Shown: positions 44,280-53,822, numbered from the stretch's first letter. The stretch is 64,000 nt of DNA from Pseudomonas weihenstephanensis (GCF_001043055.1 NZ_JYLF01000001.1:496001-560000), one strand, 5' to 3'. Numbers and translations: made by a program. The notes: generated by a model not told the origin, from the letters alone.

Positions 44280-47126
44280 TCAGCCTGCAACCAATACGCG
44301 AATCGCTTCAAGGCGCAGGGCAGCTTTTTCAAGCATGGCCAGACCTTGTTCACGTTGTTTGCGCAAGGCAACCAGTTCGCTGTCACGCACGCTTGGGTTC
44401 ACAGCTTGCAAAGCAGTGAGGCGGGCCAGTTCTTCTTCGGTGTCAGCGGCCAAGCGACGTTGCGCGTCGGCGACACGTTCAGCATGACGCGGCGCAATTT
44501 TGGCTTCACCGGCGTTGATTTTGGGTGTCAGTTGGTCGCGCTGGGCCTGCACGAACTTGTTGGCGCTGGCACGTGGCACGCTTTCGAGCTGTTCATTGAG
44601 CGTCACGAAAGAAACCCGTGATGACAGGTCATTGCCGTTAGCGTCGAGCAAGCAGCGCAGAGCAGCAGGCGGCAGGTAGCGGCCCAGTTGCAGCGCGCGC
44701 GGAGCGACCACTTCGCTGACGTAAATCAGTTCAAGCAAGACAGTGCCGGGTTTGAGTGCCTTGTTCTTGATCAGCGCCACCGAGGTGTTGCCCATCGAGC
44801 CGGAAAGCACCAAGTCCATGCCGCCTTGCACCATCGGGTGTTCCCAGGTGATGAACTGCATGTCTTCGCGTGACAGGGCCAGGTTGCGGTCGTAGGTAAT
44901 GGTCACACCTTCGTCGTCACCCAAGGGGAAGCTGGCGTCCAGCATCTTCTCGCTGGGCTTGAGGATCAGGGCGTTTTCCGAATGGTCTTCGCTGTCGATG
45001 CCAAAGGCGTTGAACAGGGTTTCCATGTAGATCGGCAGGGCAAATTGATCGTCTTGCTCAAGAATCGCTTCAACCAGCGCTTCACCTTCACCTGCGCCGC
45101 CAGAGTTCAGCTCCAGCAAGCGGTCACGACCCGTGTGCAGCTCTTGTTCAAGCCGCTCGCGCTCGGCGCGGGCTTCATTGATCAGGGCTTGCCACTCCTC
45201 GTCATCGCCAGCTTCCAGCAACGGCAGCAGGCGGGGGCCGAACTGGTGTTGCAGGGCGTTACCGGTCGGGCAGGTGTTGAGAAAGGCGTTCAGGGCTTCG
45301 TGATACCACTGAAACAGGCGTTGCTGAGGGCTTGGCTCAAGGTACGGCACGTGCAGCTCAATGGTGTGTTTCTGGCCGATACGGTCCAGACGACCAATGC
45401 GCTGCTCCAGCAAGTCGGGGTGTGACGGCAGATCGAACAGTACCAAGTGGTGTGCAAACTGGAAGTTGCGGCCTTCACTGCCGATTTCCGAGCAGATCAG
45501 CACTTGTGCGCCGAACTCTTCGTCTGCGAAGTAGGCGGCGGCACGGTCGCGCTCAAGGATGTTCATGCCTTCGTGGAAGACCGTGGCAGGGATGCCGGAG
45601 CGCACGCGCAGGGCGTCTTCCAGATCCATTGCGGTTTCAGCATGCGCGCAGATGACCAAGACTTTGGTGCGCTTGAGCATCTTGAGGGTGTCAATCAGCC
45701 ACTCGACACGCGGGTCGAAGTTCCACCAGCGCTGTTCTTCGTTGGCATCCGGCAGGGCCTGGAAGCTGACCTCCGGGTACAGCTCGGCGTGTTCGCCCAG
45801 CGGCAACTCAAGGTATTCGTCCGGGCATGGCAGCGGATAAGCGTGCAGCTTGCGCTCCGGGAAGCCTTGGACAGCTGCGCGGGTGTTACGGAACAGCACG
45901 CGGCCGGTGCCGTGGCGGTCGAGCAGTTCACGCACCAGGCGGGCACTGGCTTCAGCGTCCCCTGCATTGACGTCTGCGAGCAGGGCATCGCCCTCAGCGC
46001 CGAGGAAGCCATGAATGGTTTTTTGCGCTTCAGGCGACAGGCTGCCTTTGTCCAGCAACTCCTGTACGGCCTGGGCCACCGGGCGATAGTTTTCGCTCTC
46101 GGCGCGGAAAGCGGCGAGGTCGTGGAAGCGGTTCGGGTCCAGCAAGCGCAGACGGGCGAAGTGGCTGTCTTGACCCAATTGCTCCGGGGTCGCGGTCAGC
46201 AACAGCACGCCAGGGATGGTTTCGGCCAGTTGCTCAACCAATGCGTACTGGGGGCTGACATTGTTTTCGTGCCACACCAAGTGGTGGGCTTCGTCGACAA
46301 CCAGCAAGTCCCAGCCCGCTGCAAAGAGCGCGTCCTGAGCTTTTTCGTCATCAACCAGCCATTCCAGTGCAACCAGTGCCAGCTGGGTGTCTTCAAAGGG
46401 ATTGCTGGCATCGCTTTCGATGAAGCGTTCTTCGTCGAACAGGGCTACTTCAAGGTTGAAGCGACGGCGCATTTCCACCAGCCATTGGTGCTGGAGGTTC
46501 TCTGGCACCACGATCAGCACACGGCTGGCACGGCCGCTGAGCAGTTGACGATGGATCACCAGGCCGGCTTCGATGGTTTTACCCAAGCCTACTTCGTCGG
46601 CCAGCAGTACGCGCGGCGCGATGCGGTCTGCGACTTCGCGAGCAATATGCAGTTGGTGTGCGATAGGTTGTGCACGCACGCCACCCAAGCCCCACAGTGG
46701 CGATTGCAACTGACGGCTAGTGTGTTCGAGGGTGTGGTAGCGCAGCGAGAACCAGGACAACGGGTCAATTTGCCCGGCAAACAGCCGGTCGCTGGCCAGG
46801 CGGAACTGGATAAAGTTCGACAGCTGGGTTTCGGGCAGGGTCACGGTTTCGTTCTGCTCGTTCAGGCCGTGATAGACCATCAGGCCGTCGGCATCATCGA
46901 CCTCGCGTACAGTCATCTTCCAGCCTTCGAAGTGGATGATGGTGTCGCCTGGCGAGAAACGTACGCGCGTCAGCGGTGCGTTGCGCAGCGAATATTGACG
47001 GGTTTCGCCAGTGGCCGGATAGAGCACGGTCAATAAGCGACCGTCCTGTGCCAGAACGGTGCCTAAACCTAACTCAGCTTCGCTGTCACTAATCCAGCGT
47101 TGCCCCGGTTGATACTGCTGCGCCAT
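44280..47126 (-). CDS. rapA: RNA polymerase-associated Swi2/Snf2 ATPase RapA
   Basis: RapA binds RNA polymerase and recycles it after termination. The 948-residue product has the N-terminal Tudor-like domains ([20 protein letters not shown] onward). The Swi2/Snf2 core includes Walker [12 protein letters not shown] (about 170), the DEAHH box, LLLTATP, and motif [17 protein letters not shown] long C-terminal region follows, with many Glu/Arg helices. Length and motifs match the family. Gene order with the short gene at 47299 is divergent. Confidence 0.96.
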   Translation of the reverse strand: MAQQYQPGQRWISDSEAELGLGTVLAQDGRLLTVLYPATGETRQYSLRNAPLTRVRFSPGDTIIHFEGWKMTVREVDDADGLMVYHGLNEQNETVTLPETQLSNFIQFRLASDRLFAGQIDPLSWFSLRYHTLEHTSRQLQSPLWGLGGVRAQPIAHQLHIAREVADRIAPRVLLADEVGLGKTIEAGLVIHRQLLSGRASRVLIVVPENLQHQWLVEMRRRFNLEVALFDEERFIESDASNPFEDTQLALVALEWLVDDEKAQDALFAAGWDLLVVDEAHHLVWHENNVSPQYALVEQLAETIPGVLLLTATPEQLGQDSHFARLRLLDPNRFHDLAAFRAESENYRPVAQAVQELLDKGSLSPEAQKTIHGFLGAEGDALLADVNAGDAEASARLVRELLDRHGTGRVLFRNTRAAVQGFPERKLHAYPLPCPDEYLELPLGEHAELYPEVSFQALPDANEEQRWWNFDPRVEWLIDTLKMLKRTKVLVICAHAETAMDLEDALRVRSGIPATVFHEGMNILERDRAAAYFADEEFGAQVLICSEIGSEGRNFQFAHHLVLFDLPSHPDLLEQRIGRLDRIGQKHTIELHVPYLEPSPQQRLFQWYHEALNAFLNTCPTGNALQHQFGPRLLPLLEAGDDEEWQALINEARAERERLEQELHTGRDRLLELNSGGAGEGEALVEAILEQDDQFALPIYMETLFNAFGIDSEDHSENALILKPSEKMLDASFPLGDDEGVTITYDRNLALSREDMQFITWEHPMVQGGMDLVLSGSMGNTSVALIKNKALKPGTVLLELIYVSEVVAPRALQLGRYLPPAALRCLLDANGNDLSSRVSFVTLNEQLESVPRASANKFVQAQRDQLTPKINAGEAKIAPRHAERVADAQRRLAADTEEELARLTALQAVNPSVRDSELVALRKQREQGLAMLEKAALRLEAIRVLVAG

Positions 47127-47298
47127 GCTGCCTGACTCCCGCTTTGAAAAAGCCGAGTATATTAACGGATCAAGGGCCTCAGTCCAAAGGACTCTGACAA
47201 AAAGCTACGCGTAGGGATTTAGTCAGTCATGGGTTTACGACCGGCGGCTCAAGTCGAACCGTCTTGGGCCGACAGCTTGAATACAGGAGAACAATAAT

Positions 47299-47631
47299 AT
47301 GCTGCCGCCGATCCTACCTCTCAGCCTTGTGCCCGTGACCTCTCAGCAAGACCCGGTTCGCCCGCGTCCCGATATTCCGCCCGTTGTGCCAGCCCAGCCA
47401 AGTTCAGGCGACAGTACGATCAACCTGAAGAATCAGGACAGCGATCAAGCCACGTTGCTGCTGCGCGAAGAGCAACAGCGCCAGCAGGACAAGCGTCGTC
47501 GTGAAGCGGCTCAAGGGCAGGAGGTGGTGGTTGTGCCGGGCGATGAGTTAAATGAAGACAACACCGTGCCGGTATCGCCGTTGATTGATGGCGCGCCACG
47601 CCAGGGGTTGTGGGTTGATATTGAGGTTTGA
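47299..47631 (+). CDS. Conserved Pseudomonas protein of unknown function, Pro-rich N-terminus
   Basis: A 110-residue protein. A Pro-rich N-terminal segment (MLPPILPLSLVPVT, RPRPDIPPVVP) is followed by a charged helix (LLLREEQQRQQDKRRREAAQ) and an acidic tail ending GLWVDIEV. AGGAG lies eight bases before the ATG. There is no signal peptide or catalytic motif. I recognise no function. Confidence 0.7.
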   Translation: MLPPILPLSLVPVTSQQDPVRPRPDIPPVVPAQPSSGDSTINLKNQDSDQATLLLREEQQRQQDKRRREAAQGQEVVVVPGDELNEDNTVPVSPLIDGAPRQGLWVDIEV

Positions 47632-47712
47632 GTGTTTTTTCTGGTCAGGGCTGTAGGTGCGTCGCATTATTAGCGCATTGCCGATTCCCACTGACAGTGA
47701 CCCCATTTCGTT

Positions 47713-47874
47713 ATGAGCCAAGACAACAAGCTGGTCGACCTGGGCGCCGAACGCGCCAAACGCGTGCATGACCTCAATGAAAAACGTCTGAATGAAGTGC
47801 GCCAGGCGTTTGAGCAAGCGATGCCGCTGAAAAGCCCCAAGAAAAAAGCGAAGAAAAAGCCTAAAAAGCGCTGA
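47713..47874 (+). CDS. 53-residue Lys-rich small protein
   Basis: ATG 47713 to TGA 47874 encodes MSQDNKLVDLGAERAKRVHD then a helix (NEKRLNEVRQAFEQ) and a Lys-rich end (SPKKKAKKKPKKR). The strongly basic tail suggests RNA or DNA contact, or ribosome association; this is inference. No strong RBS is visible. The charge pattern and regular helix favour a real gene. It lies between the Pro-rich protein and the Anr box. Confidence 0.6.
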   Translation: MSQDNKLVDLGAERAKRVHDLNEKRLNEVRQAFEQAMPLKSPKKKAKKKPKKR

Positions 47875-47938
47875 ACATCGGCGTTTCCCTGATCTGTATC
47901 AACTATTCCCTCTAACACCCTGCTGGCCGGAGTCACTA

Positions 47939-47952
47939 TTGATCCCGGTCAA
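47939..47952. promoter_or_regulatory. Anr (FNR-type) box upstream of the ccoM-like gene
   Basis: TTGATCCCGGTCAA fits the Pseudomonas Anr/FNR site TTGAT-N4-GTCAA. A -10-like TAATCT is at 47975-47980, which would put transcription start near 47987 and the box centre at about -41.5, the class II activation position. This predicts induction at low oxygen. Confidence 0.75.
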
Positions 47953-48015
47953 GTTCCTTGCCTGCGTGTGGGGTTAATCTGGCTTCACACAAACAAACAC
48001 GCGCAGGAGGCCGTC

Positions 48016-48129
48016 ATGTTTCTCGATAATGTGGTTATCGCTGGAGTACTTACCGTCGGTCTCATGGTTTTATTTTTCGCGGGTTTAGGGATTTTTATCT
48101 GGAAAGACTCCCAGAAGCGCAATAAGTAG
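48016..48129 (+). CDS. ccoM: CcoM-like small subunit of cbb3 cytochrome oxidase
   Basis: A 37-residue single-pass membrane protein: MFLDNVVIAGVLTVGLMVLF, then FAGLGIFIWKDSQKRNK. It has one hydrophobic helix and a basic end. Length and pattern match, from memory, the CcoM subunit described for the Pseudomonas stutzeri cbb3 oxidase; that identity needs alignment. AGGAGG ends five bases before the ATG. An Anr box 64 bases upstream fits a subunit of the low-oxygen oxidase. The gene is far from any ccoNOQP operon in this window. A UUCG hairpin terminator follows. Confidence 0.75.
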   Translation: MFLDNVVIAGVLTVGLMVLFFAGLGIFIWKDSQKRNK

Positions 48130-48169
48130 CGCCGGGTCTTTTCGAGTCACGAGCACGCAAGGCATTTTG

Positions 48170-48194
48170 GGCGACTTCGGTCGCCTATTTTTTT
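48170..48194 (+). terminator. Rho-independent terminator of ccoM-like gene (UUCG loop)
   Basis: Arms GGCGAC / GTCGCC with a TTCG tetraloop, then TATTTTTTT. It is 40 bases past the stop. Confidence 0.9.
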
Positions 48195-48289
48195 GCGTGT
48201 GTGTTTTGCAAGGCTTGCGGTTGTTTTTGGTACAGGTTGCGAGCTGTTCAAGCGACGGCCTTGGTGCCATCCCCTGAAACCCGAGGCAT

Positions 48290-48326
48290 AAAAAAAGGTA
48301 CGGCCCGTGAGGGGCGTACCTTTTTT
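48290..48326. terminator. Rho-independent terminator of the pit gene
   Basis: AAAAAAGGTACG / CGTACCTTTTTT arms with a GCCC-GTGA-GGGG inner stem-loop. Symmetric and 12 bases past the pit stop on the minus strand. Confidence 0.9.
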
Positions 48327-48338
48327 AGTGCGTGCTGC

Positions 48339-49811
48339 TTAGGCGAGGGCTTTGGAGGCCAGCCAGAACAGGGTTGCAGACAGTGCGATAGTGGCCGGTA
48401 AGGTCAGTACCCATGCCATCAGGATGGTCTTGATGGTGCCGCCTTGCAGGCCGCTTTTGTTGGCAACCATCGTACCCGCTACACCGGACGACAAAATATG
48501 CGTTGTCGATACCGGCAAGGAGTAGATGTTGGCCAGCCCGATCGCAAACGTGGTGGTGATCTGCGCCGACATGCCTTGAGCATAGGTCATGCCCTGCTTG
48601 CCGATCTTCTCACCGATGGTTTTAACCACACGTCTCCAGCCCACCATGGTGCCCAGGCCCAGGGCCAGGGCGACCGCCAGAATCACCCAGAACGGGGCGT
48701 ATTCAGTCGTGGCCGTCAGGTCCTTGCGCAGTTTTTCGAGGTCGGCTTTTTCGCGTTTATCGAGCACTGGCAGTTTGCTGACTTTCTTTGCCGTGTCGTC
48801 CAGGCAAAGCAGGTAGCGACGGATCTCGATACGCTTTTCAGCCGGGATCGAGTGGTAGTCCGCTACGCCTTTAAGCGAGCTGAGCAGGGCTGCGATGGTC
48901 GGCTCGGTTTGCTGAGGGTTGCAACTGAACTGTTCCGGCAAGTCGCCTTTTGCGCTCTTGCCCAGTGCCAGAAACTCGCTCAGGGTGGCGTTATTGCGCT
49001 GATAGAACTGGCTCAGGTGCAAGGTGGCGTCGCGTGTACGTTCGATCTGGTAAGTCGTGCTGTTGAGGTCCAGTACGAAGACGCTCGGCACGATACCGAT
49101 CAATACCAGCATGATCAGGCCAATGCCTTTCTGGCCATCGTTGGAGCCGTGTACAAAGCTCACGGTCATGGCCGAAATGACCAGTACCAGACGGTTCCAG
49201 AACGGCGGGTGCTTTTTGTCGTCCATCTTGCGGCGCTGTTCCGGGGTTTTGTGCATCTTGGAACCCGGACGCCACCATTTAAGGCCGATCAAGACCAGCG
49301 CGGCAACCACAAAGCCTGCCAGGGGCGAGAATACCAGCGAGGCGCCGATGTCGATCGCCTTCTGCCAGTTCACACCCTCGCTCACCGGAATCCCGGTGAT
49401 CAAGGCATTGGCCAAACCCACGCCCAGGATCGAGCCGATCAAGGTGTGCGAGCTTGAAGCCGGGATCCCGAAGTACCAGGTGCCCAGGTTCCAGGTGATG
49501 GCAGCGGCGAGCAGTGAGAACACCATGGCCAGGCCATGTCCGGTATTCACATTCACCAGAAGCTCTACGGGTAACAGGTGGACGATGGCATACGCCACGC
49601 CCACACCGCCCAGCAAAACGCCGAGAAAATTGAACACACCGGAAAAGAACACCGCCAGGTGAGGCGGCATGGCTTTGGTGTAGATGACAGTCGCTACCGC
49701 ATTCGCGGTGTCATGAAAGCCGTTGATGAACTCAAACGCGAGAACAAAGGCTAGGGCGAAGAAGAGGCTGATAAGAACCCAGGCATCCAATCCGCTTAAT
49801 AGATCGATCAT
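48339..49811 (-). CDS. pit: Low-affinity inorganic phosphate transporter (Pit family)
   Basis: A 490-residue PiT-family H+/metal-phosphate symporter. The two PiT signature copies are seen: GFHDTANAVATVI (about 31-43) and VHGSNDGQKGIGLI (about 220). Two halves of about five membrane helices flank a large hydrophilic loop (about 255-385, IERTRDATLHLSQF to REKADLEKLRKDL). This is typical of PitA. The start at 49811 gives MIDLLSGLDAWVLI; the RBS is weak. Confidence 0.93.
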   Translation of the reverse strand: MIDLLSGLDAWVLISLFFALAFVLAFEFINGFHDTANAVATVIYTKAMPPHLAVFFSGVFNFLGVLLGGVGVAYAIVHLLPVELLVNVNTGHGLAMVFSLLAAAITWNLGTWYFGIPASSSHTLIGSILGVGLANALITGIPVSEGVNWQKAIDIGASLVFSPLAGFVVAALVLIGLKWWRPGSKMHKTPEQRRKMDDKKHPPFWNRLVLVISAMTVSFVHGSNDGQKGIGLIMLVLIGIVPSVFVLDLNSTTYQIERTRDATLHLSQFYQRNNATLSEFLALGKSAKGDLPEQFSCNPQQTEPTIAALLSSLKGVADYHSIPAEKRIEIRRYLLCLDDTAKKVSKLPVLDKREKADLEKLRKDLTATTEYAPFWVILAVALALGLGTMVGWRRVVKTIGEKIGKQGMTYAQGMSAQITTTFAIGLANIYSLPVSTTHILSSGVAGTMVANKSGLQGGTIKTILMAWVLTLPATIALSATLFWLASKALA

Positions 49812-50163
49812 GAAGGTTTTCTGACACGGTCATAAAGGGGGCCGGATTATGCCAGAAAACCCCGGTAATCGATGCACTAGCTGCTCGTTGGTAACATCTG
49901 TAAATGAAAAAACCTGTCAGACCGGATCGCTTCAACGGGTGGGATGTTGGTTACAAGCCGCTGATATCAAAGGCTATAAGCCATTGAACAGGTGATGAGT
50001 CAGCCTTTATGTATGTCTGAATCATGCGTATGAAATTTCTTGTCCAAGAGGTTTCAGCAGCGACATTCCGTCCTCGATGCCGAAAATCCGCCCCCTGCGT
50101 TCAAAGAAAGGACGCCGCATAGCGAGCCTCATGGACGGTGCGTGGAACCTGATGGCGCAGAGG
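49812..50163. other. pit promoter region; no gene supported
   Basis: About 350 bases. The pit promoter should be at the left. Short ORFs on the plus strand (e.g. from 50023 and 50077) have no RBS or protein-like composition. I see no Pho box that I would trust. Confidence 0.4.
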
Positions 50164-50364
50164 TTATGGTTCCTCGGGTTTCAGCTCTTTTTCGATTTTT
50201 TGGATTTCTTGGGTAAATGCCTGATCAATCAGGCTGGCGCGTTTGCGCCAAGGCTTACGCTCAGGCTCAGGCTGAGCCGCGTAAGTCGTCACTTCACCGC
50301 CGTAAACGTCCTTGTAACGTTGTTCCTGTCGCTCAAGTTCTGCGCGCAGTTCGTCTTTCGTCAC
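50164..50364 (-). CDS. Small charged protein of unknown function
   Basis: A 66-residue protein: a charged helix (TKDELRAELERQEQRYKDVY), a linker (GGEVTTYAAQPEPERKPWRKR), and a second helix (SLIDQAFTQEIQKIEKEL). The start is GTG with a weak AGG upstream. The heptad-like Leu/Glu pattern suggests a short coiled coil. I recognise it as a conserved-looking Pseudomonas small protein but no function is known to me. Confidence 0.65.
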   Translation of the reverse strand: MTKDELRAELERQEQRYKDVYGGEVTTYAAQPEPERKPWRKRASLIDQAFTQEIQKIEKELKPEEP

Positions 50365-51005
50365 CGTGTTACCTAATGGAGTAGAGAGTGAGTCGGGTGA
50401 ATCCTAGTTGCTCCGTGCAGGGACGGAGTAACAGCCCTGCGTATTTAAAACAGGCACGCCGTTCGTAGTTTCAATCATGAAACTGTACGCCGTTGTTTTG
50501 AGGTCGCCCCTAGGCGAGCGGCCGGCTTATCAATAGCTGATTTAAACCACGGTACTGAATAGGCCACTGGTCTTCTTAACAAAGATGATTTCAAGGTGGC
50601 GTGAGAGGTGTGCTGCACCGTGCAGGAGCACAACAGCCGCTACTATCGCTGATGGACTTTGCAGGCGTCAACTTTCCTGTGTAGGGCCATGGCCGCCCTG
50701 GCTGATGGGCGGTACAGAGTGGTTTGGCTAACCCGTGAACAGGGCTGGCGCCTTACAACTTAAGTTAGCGCTTCACGTGATGTTGAGTGCGTGTGATATA
50801 GAACGGACGTGCTAAAGCAACTCACTCAGGTCTATGTGCCGCAGAACTTAAACCTGTCTGAAAGTACTCAGCAAGTTTTCATGCCCGCAAGGGTGCGTGT
50901 AATAAAGCGTGGTTATACGGTCCTTATGTTGCATGTGTGAGGCGCGCACATTAGCAATGGCTGCTGACATGATGTCCGGCAGCCATGTATAAAACACAGC
51001 GCGAG
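50365..51005. other. 641-base gene-poor region with several hairpins
   Basis: No ORF with a good RBS and protein-like composition is present; the longest plus-strand candidate (50585-50731) is Cys/Trp/Arg-rich. Hairpins seen: GTGCT...AGCAC (50610-50631) and ATGGCTGC / GCAGCCAT (50957-50986). It may hold a small RNA or be decayed sequence. It matches no RNA family I know. Confidence 0.45.
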
Positions 51006-51830
51006 TCAGACAGTCGCGAGGATGAAAATGCGTTTGAACGGGAACAGCGTCTGGCCATTGGCTTCTTGTGGGTAGTGTTGATGCACCACACGCAGGTATT
51101 GCTCAATGAAACGTTCTTTCTCATGCTCGCCCAGTGCCAGTAATACAGGTCGCAGTGCGGAGACTTTGACCCAGTCGAAAATGGGCGATGTTCCTTCGAC
51201 GACTTGTAAGTGCTCGGTTTCCCAAATATCCAGCGCCTTTGTCAGGGGGGCCAGCAATTGGTAATAGCTTTTAAGTGAGAGCACCGTACGTTCGGCCATG
51301 AATTGGCGCAGACGTGCAGAGCCAAGGGGTCGCCCCTGCGGGCCTCCTGTTTCCAGGGTTTCCAGCATTAATTCGTACCACAGTGCATCGCGCCAGTTAG
51401 GCATGTGCGCGGCGAGGCACCCGCCCGTGTTCAACTGGCTCAATAACTGCGGGAGCAACGATTGATGATCATTGATGAAGTGCAACACAGCGGCGGCAAA
51501 TAAAAGATCCGCCGGGCTTTGCGCCCGCCACTCGCGCACATCACACTTTTGCCATAACGCTTTGATGGGCAAATAAGTTGCCTCTTCCAGCATTTCGGCT
51601 GAGCTGTCGATGCCGGTCAGGTCAGCCAATGGCCAACGTTTGGCGAGGAGTTGCGTCGCAATGCCGGTGCCGCAGCCCAGATCATAGATACGTTGCGGGT
51701 GTTGCAGGTCGACATGGTCCAGCAGCTCAAGCACCGGCCGCTCACGCAGCCGGGCAAATTGCTGGTAGGACTTGGCGTCCCATTGGGTGCTGGCAGTCCG
51801 TGCCGGGGGTGTCTGAACATTGGAAAGCAT
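51006..51830 (-). CDS. tam: Trans-aconitate 2-methyltransferase (Tam family)
   Basis: A 274-residue class I SAM methyltransferase. Motif I IYDLGCGTGIATQLL is at about 48, the acidic post-motif is LTGIDSSAEMLEEA, and PADLLFAAAVLHFINDHQSLLPQLLSQLNTGG is motif II/III. The substrate region (MPNWRDALWYEL, QLLAPLTKALDIWETEH) matches Tam, which monomethylates trans-aconitate to remove this aconitase inhibitor. Its length is a little above the usual 250. The gene follows DUF1641 and the SQR-like gene in the same direction, but a shared function is not evident. Confidence 0.88.
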   Translation of the reverse strand: MLSNVQTPPARTASTQWDAKSYQQFARLRERPVLELLDHVDLQHPQRIYDLGCGTGIATQLLAKRWPLADLTGIDSSAEMLEEATYLPIKALWQKCDVREWRAQSPADLLFAAAVLHFINDHQSLLPQLLSQLNTGGCLAAHMPNWRDALWYELMLETLETGGPQGRPLGSARLRQFMAERTVLSLKSYYQLLAPLTKALDIWETEHLQVVEGTSPIFDWVKVSALRPVLLALGEHEKERFIEQYLRVVHQHYPQEANGQTLFPFKRIFILATV

Positions 51831-51851
51831 GAGGTGGTCCTCCAGTGCATT

Positions 51852-52247
51852 TCAGAGTTGTCTTCCGATGACATTGAGTGTTCGTAAAGCAACAGCGCAG
51901 CCACGTCGGGTGTCTTCCTGACGCAGCAGTGACAGCAATTGGCGGAGGCTGGGGGATTCGGTTTGGGCGGCGGTTTGCGCGCTCGCCATGCGCACCGCAT
52001 TGCCCAGCGACCAGGTGGCCGCCGTGATTTGTTCAAACAGCAACGCCAGTTTTTCCACCATGGCCGGGTCCAGCAGGTCTACGGTATCGCTGACCAAGGA
52101 CAGGGCGTCGACCAGATTGTCCAGGCGGCCGCTTTGAATCAAGGGCTCAAGTTTGCTCAGCAGGTCGCCCAGATCGAGAGGGGACTGATCAGTGATAGGG
52201 TTTTGGCAAACCTGACCCTCAGTGGGTGTTTGATTGACGGGTTCCAT
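51852..52247 (-). CDS. DUF1641 family protein
   Basis: A 131-residue helical protein. The DUF1641 core is GDLLSKLEPLIQSGRLDNLVDALSLVSDTVDLLDPAMVEKL. ATG 52247 has GGAGGAG seven bases upstream; the GTG two codons earlier is too close to it. DUF1641 genes recur beside sulfide:quinone-oxidoreductase-like and formate dehydrogenase genes (family knowledge), and here the partner ends 25 bases upstream. Confidence 0.85.
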   Translation of the reverse strand: MEPVNQTPTEGQVCQNPITDQSPLDLGDLLSKLEPLIQSGRLDNLVDALSLVSDTVDLLDPAMVEKLALLFEQITAATWSLGNAVRMASAQTAAQTESPSLRQLLSLLRQEDTRRGCAVALRTLNVIGRQL

Positions 52248-52271
52248 ACGCACGCTCCTCCCGGTATCGGG

Positions 52272-53462
52272 TCACAGCATTCCACGGGCGACAGCCCAAT
52301 ACAGTCCGCGGTTAAATCCGTTTCTAAGTAAACTGCCGAGTTTGGTCGGCGGTGTTGGCAGCACGTCGACTTGATAGTCGTACCACAGTGGCATGCCGGC
52401 ATTCAGGCCCATTTGAGCGACGGCCTGCACCCGGCCGTCATAGACACTGACGTTAGTGCCCAAGCGAACCTTGCCCGCAATATTGTTGGCGATGACCGGC
52501 CCCTGATTGTGACAAGCACCTCCGGCTTTGCTGATGGGCAGGTCAACCGTGTCACCGATTACGTAGACGTTTTCCAGGCCATACACTTCAAGGGTTTCAT
52601 GATGGGTAGGCAGCCAGCCTTCATGGTTCTGCGCCTGCGACACACCACTGTTGAGCACTGCGTCCACGGCGCGAATGGGCGGTGTGGCCATCAAGATGTC
52701 GAATGGTTGTTCTTCGCCCTCAGCGCTGTACGCAATGCGCGCGTCGGGATCTACCTTGCTCAGGGTGAAGCTGCGTTGGAACTGTATGTTTTTTTGCTCG
52801 AAAACCCCCGGTAGCACATCGCCCACACGGCGTTGCATAAACAGGCAGTTACGCATCAATTGCGCCGTAGTGGGGTAGGTGTAGATGATTTCGATTTGAT
52901 CGCGCACCCCGCGCTTGCGCAAAAAATCATCCAGCATCAAGGTCGTTTCTACAGGTGCGATCCCGCATTGATGGGGTACGTTGGGTGTCTGGGGGAACGA
53001 TACGGTGATAAAAATACGGCCTTTTTTGATCGTGCTTAAGCGTTCTGCCAATAGTCTTGCCGGCGTGTATTGATAGAAGTGGTCGCCAGCTTCTTTCAGA
53101 CCCTCGATACGTTCTGGCGCAGGCACGCACCCTGTGGCTATCACTAAATAGTCATAGCCATAGCGCTTGCCGCTGCGGGTATGCAGGGCTTGAGCGTTGA
53201 AATCGAAGCGTGTGACCTCTTCAACGTTGAAGTCGATTTCGGGTCGCAGCAGCGATTTTTCAGAGCGTTTTAGCTCCTCCTCGAAGAACTGGTTGAATGC
53301 CACGTACATGAAGGCGGGCTTGTAGTAGTGGTCGGGCGAGTTTGAAAGCAACGTCAGTTGCACATCGCCTCGATTGATCTCTGGATAGAGTTTGGTGACC
53401 AGTTGGTTGGCGAGCAATGTGCCCCCCACACCGCCACCGACGATGATGATTTTTTTTACCAT
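52272..53462 (-). CDS. SQR-like FAD-dependent pyridine-nucleotide-disulfide-family protein
   Basis: A 396-residue flavoprotein of the SQR/NDH-2 superfamily. The FAD loop IIIVGGGVGGTLLANQL is at residues 5-21, YDYLVIATGC112 and VPHQC166GIAPVETTLML contain Cys in SQR-like places, and VYVIGDTVDLPISKAGGAC317HNQG is the second FAD motif. True SQRs have a C-terminal Cys in YDGYxxCP; here that stretch is YDGRVQAVAQMG, with no Cys. So sulfide oxidation is doubtful, and another hydride-to-quinone role is possible. It is first of a set with DUF1641 and tam. Confidence 0.82.
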   Translation of the reverse strand: MVKKIIIVGGGVGGTLLANQLVTKLYPEINRGDVQLTLLSNSPDHYYKPAFMYVAFNQFFEEELKRSEKSLLRPEIDFNVEEVTRFDFNAQALHTRSGKRYGYDYLVIATGCVPAPERIEGLKEAGDHFYQYTPARLLAERLSTIKKGRIFITVSFPQTPNVPHQCGIAPVETTLMLDDFLRKRGVRDQIEIIYTYPTTAQLMRNCLFMQRRVGDVLPGVFEQKNIQFQRSFTLSKVDPDARIAYSAEGEEQPFDILMATPPIRAVDAVLNSGVSQAQNHEGWLPTHHETLEVYGLENVYVIGDTVDLPISKAGGACHNQGPVIANNIAGKVRLGTNVSVYDGRVQAVAQMGLNAGMPLWYDYQVDVLPTPPTKLGSLLRNGFNRGLYWAVARGML

Positions 53463-53822
53463 TGCGTGACCTCCGTGGTCGGGTCGTCACGCGGCTTCCT
53501 GAAAAGAGCCGTGCATTGACCTATTGTTTTAAACACGCACACAAAATCCGGGTATTGAAATAACTGTATGTGGTCGGTGCTTTTTCGCCAGCCGTGTGAG
53601 CAGGATGCAAAAGGGGAGGGGAATGTTGGCTCGATAAGGGAGCGGCACTTATCAGGCGTGTTAAGTGCTTATCAAAGAACAATTTTTCTACACAAGGGGC
53701 GATCAAATCAACGTGGTGATGGACTGCATACAACCGGTTTGATGGATTAAATGACGTGTTTAATCCGGATGGACGGAGGGTGATTTGACTGAGCTGACGG
53801 TGATTGACAGCGGTGAACAAAT
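53463..53822. other. Promoter region of the SQR-like set
   Basis: This gap carries a perfect inverted repeat (53744-53766, listed separately) and the terminator of the efflux operon at its right edge. No gene is supported. Confidence 0.45.
53744..53766. promoter_or_regulatory. Inverted repeat GGATTAAA-N7-TTTAATCC
   Basis: Perfect eight-base arms with a seven-base spacer (TGACGTG). The AT-rich arms and odd spacer look like a dimeric regulator site rather than a terminator. It is about 280 bases from the SQR-like start. Confidence 0.35.

Noticed and set aside
45447..47036. 529-residue open frame antisense to rapA
   Set aside because: Gln/His/Val-rich composition without domain motifs; rapA on the other strand is unambiguous.
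50585..50731. 48-codon ORF in the gene-poor region
   Set aside because: Cys/Trp/Arg-rich composition and no Shine-Dalgarno.
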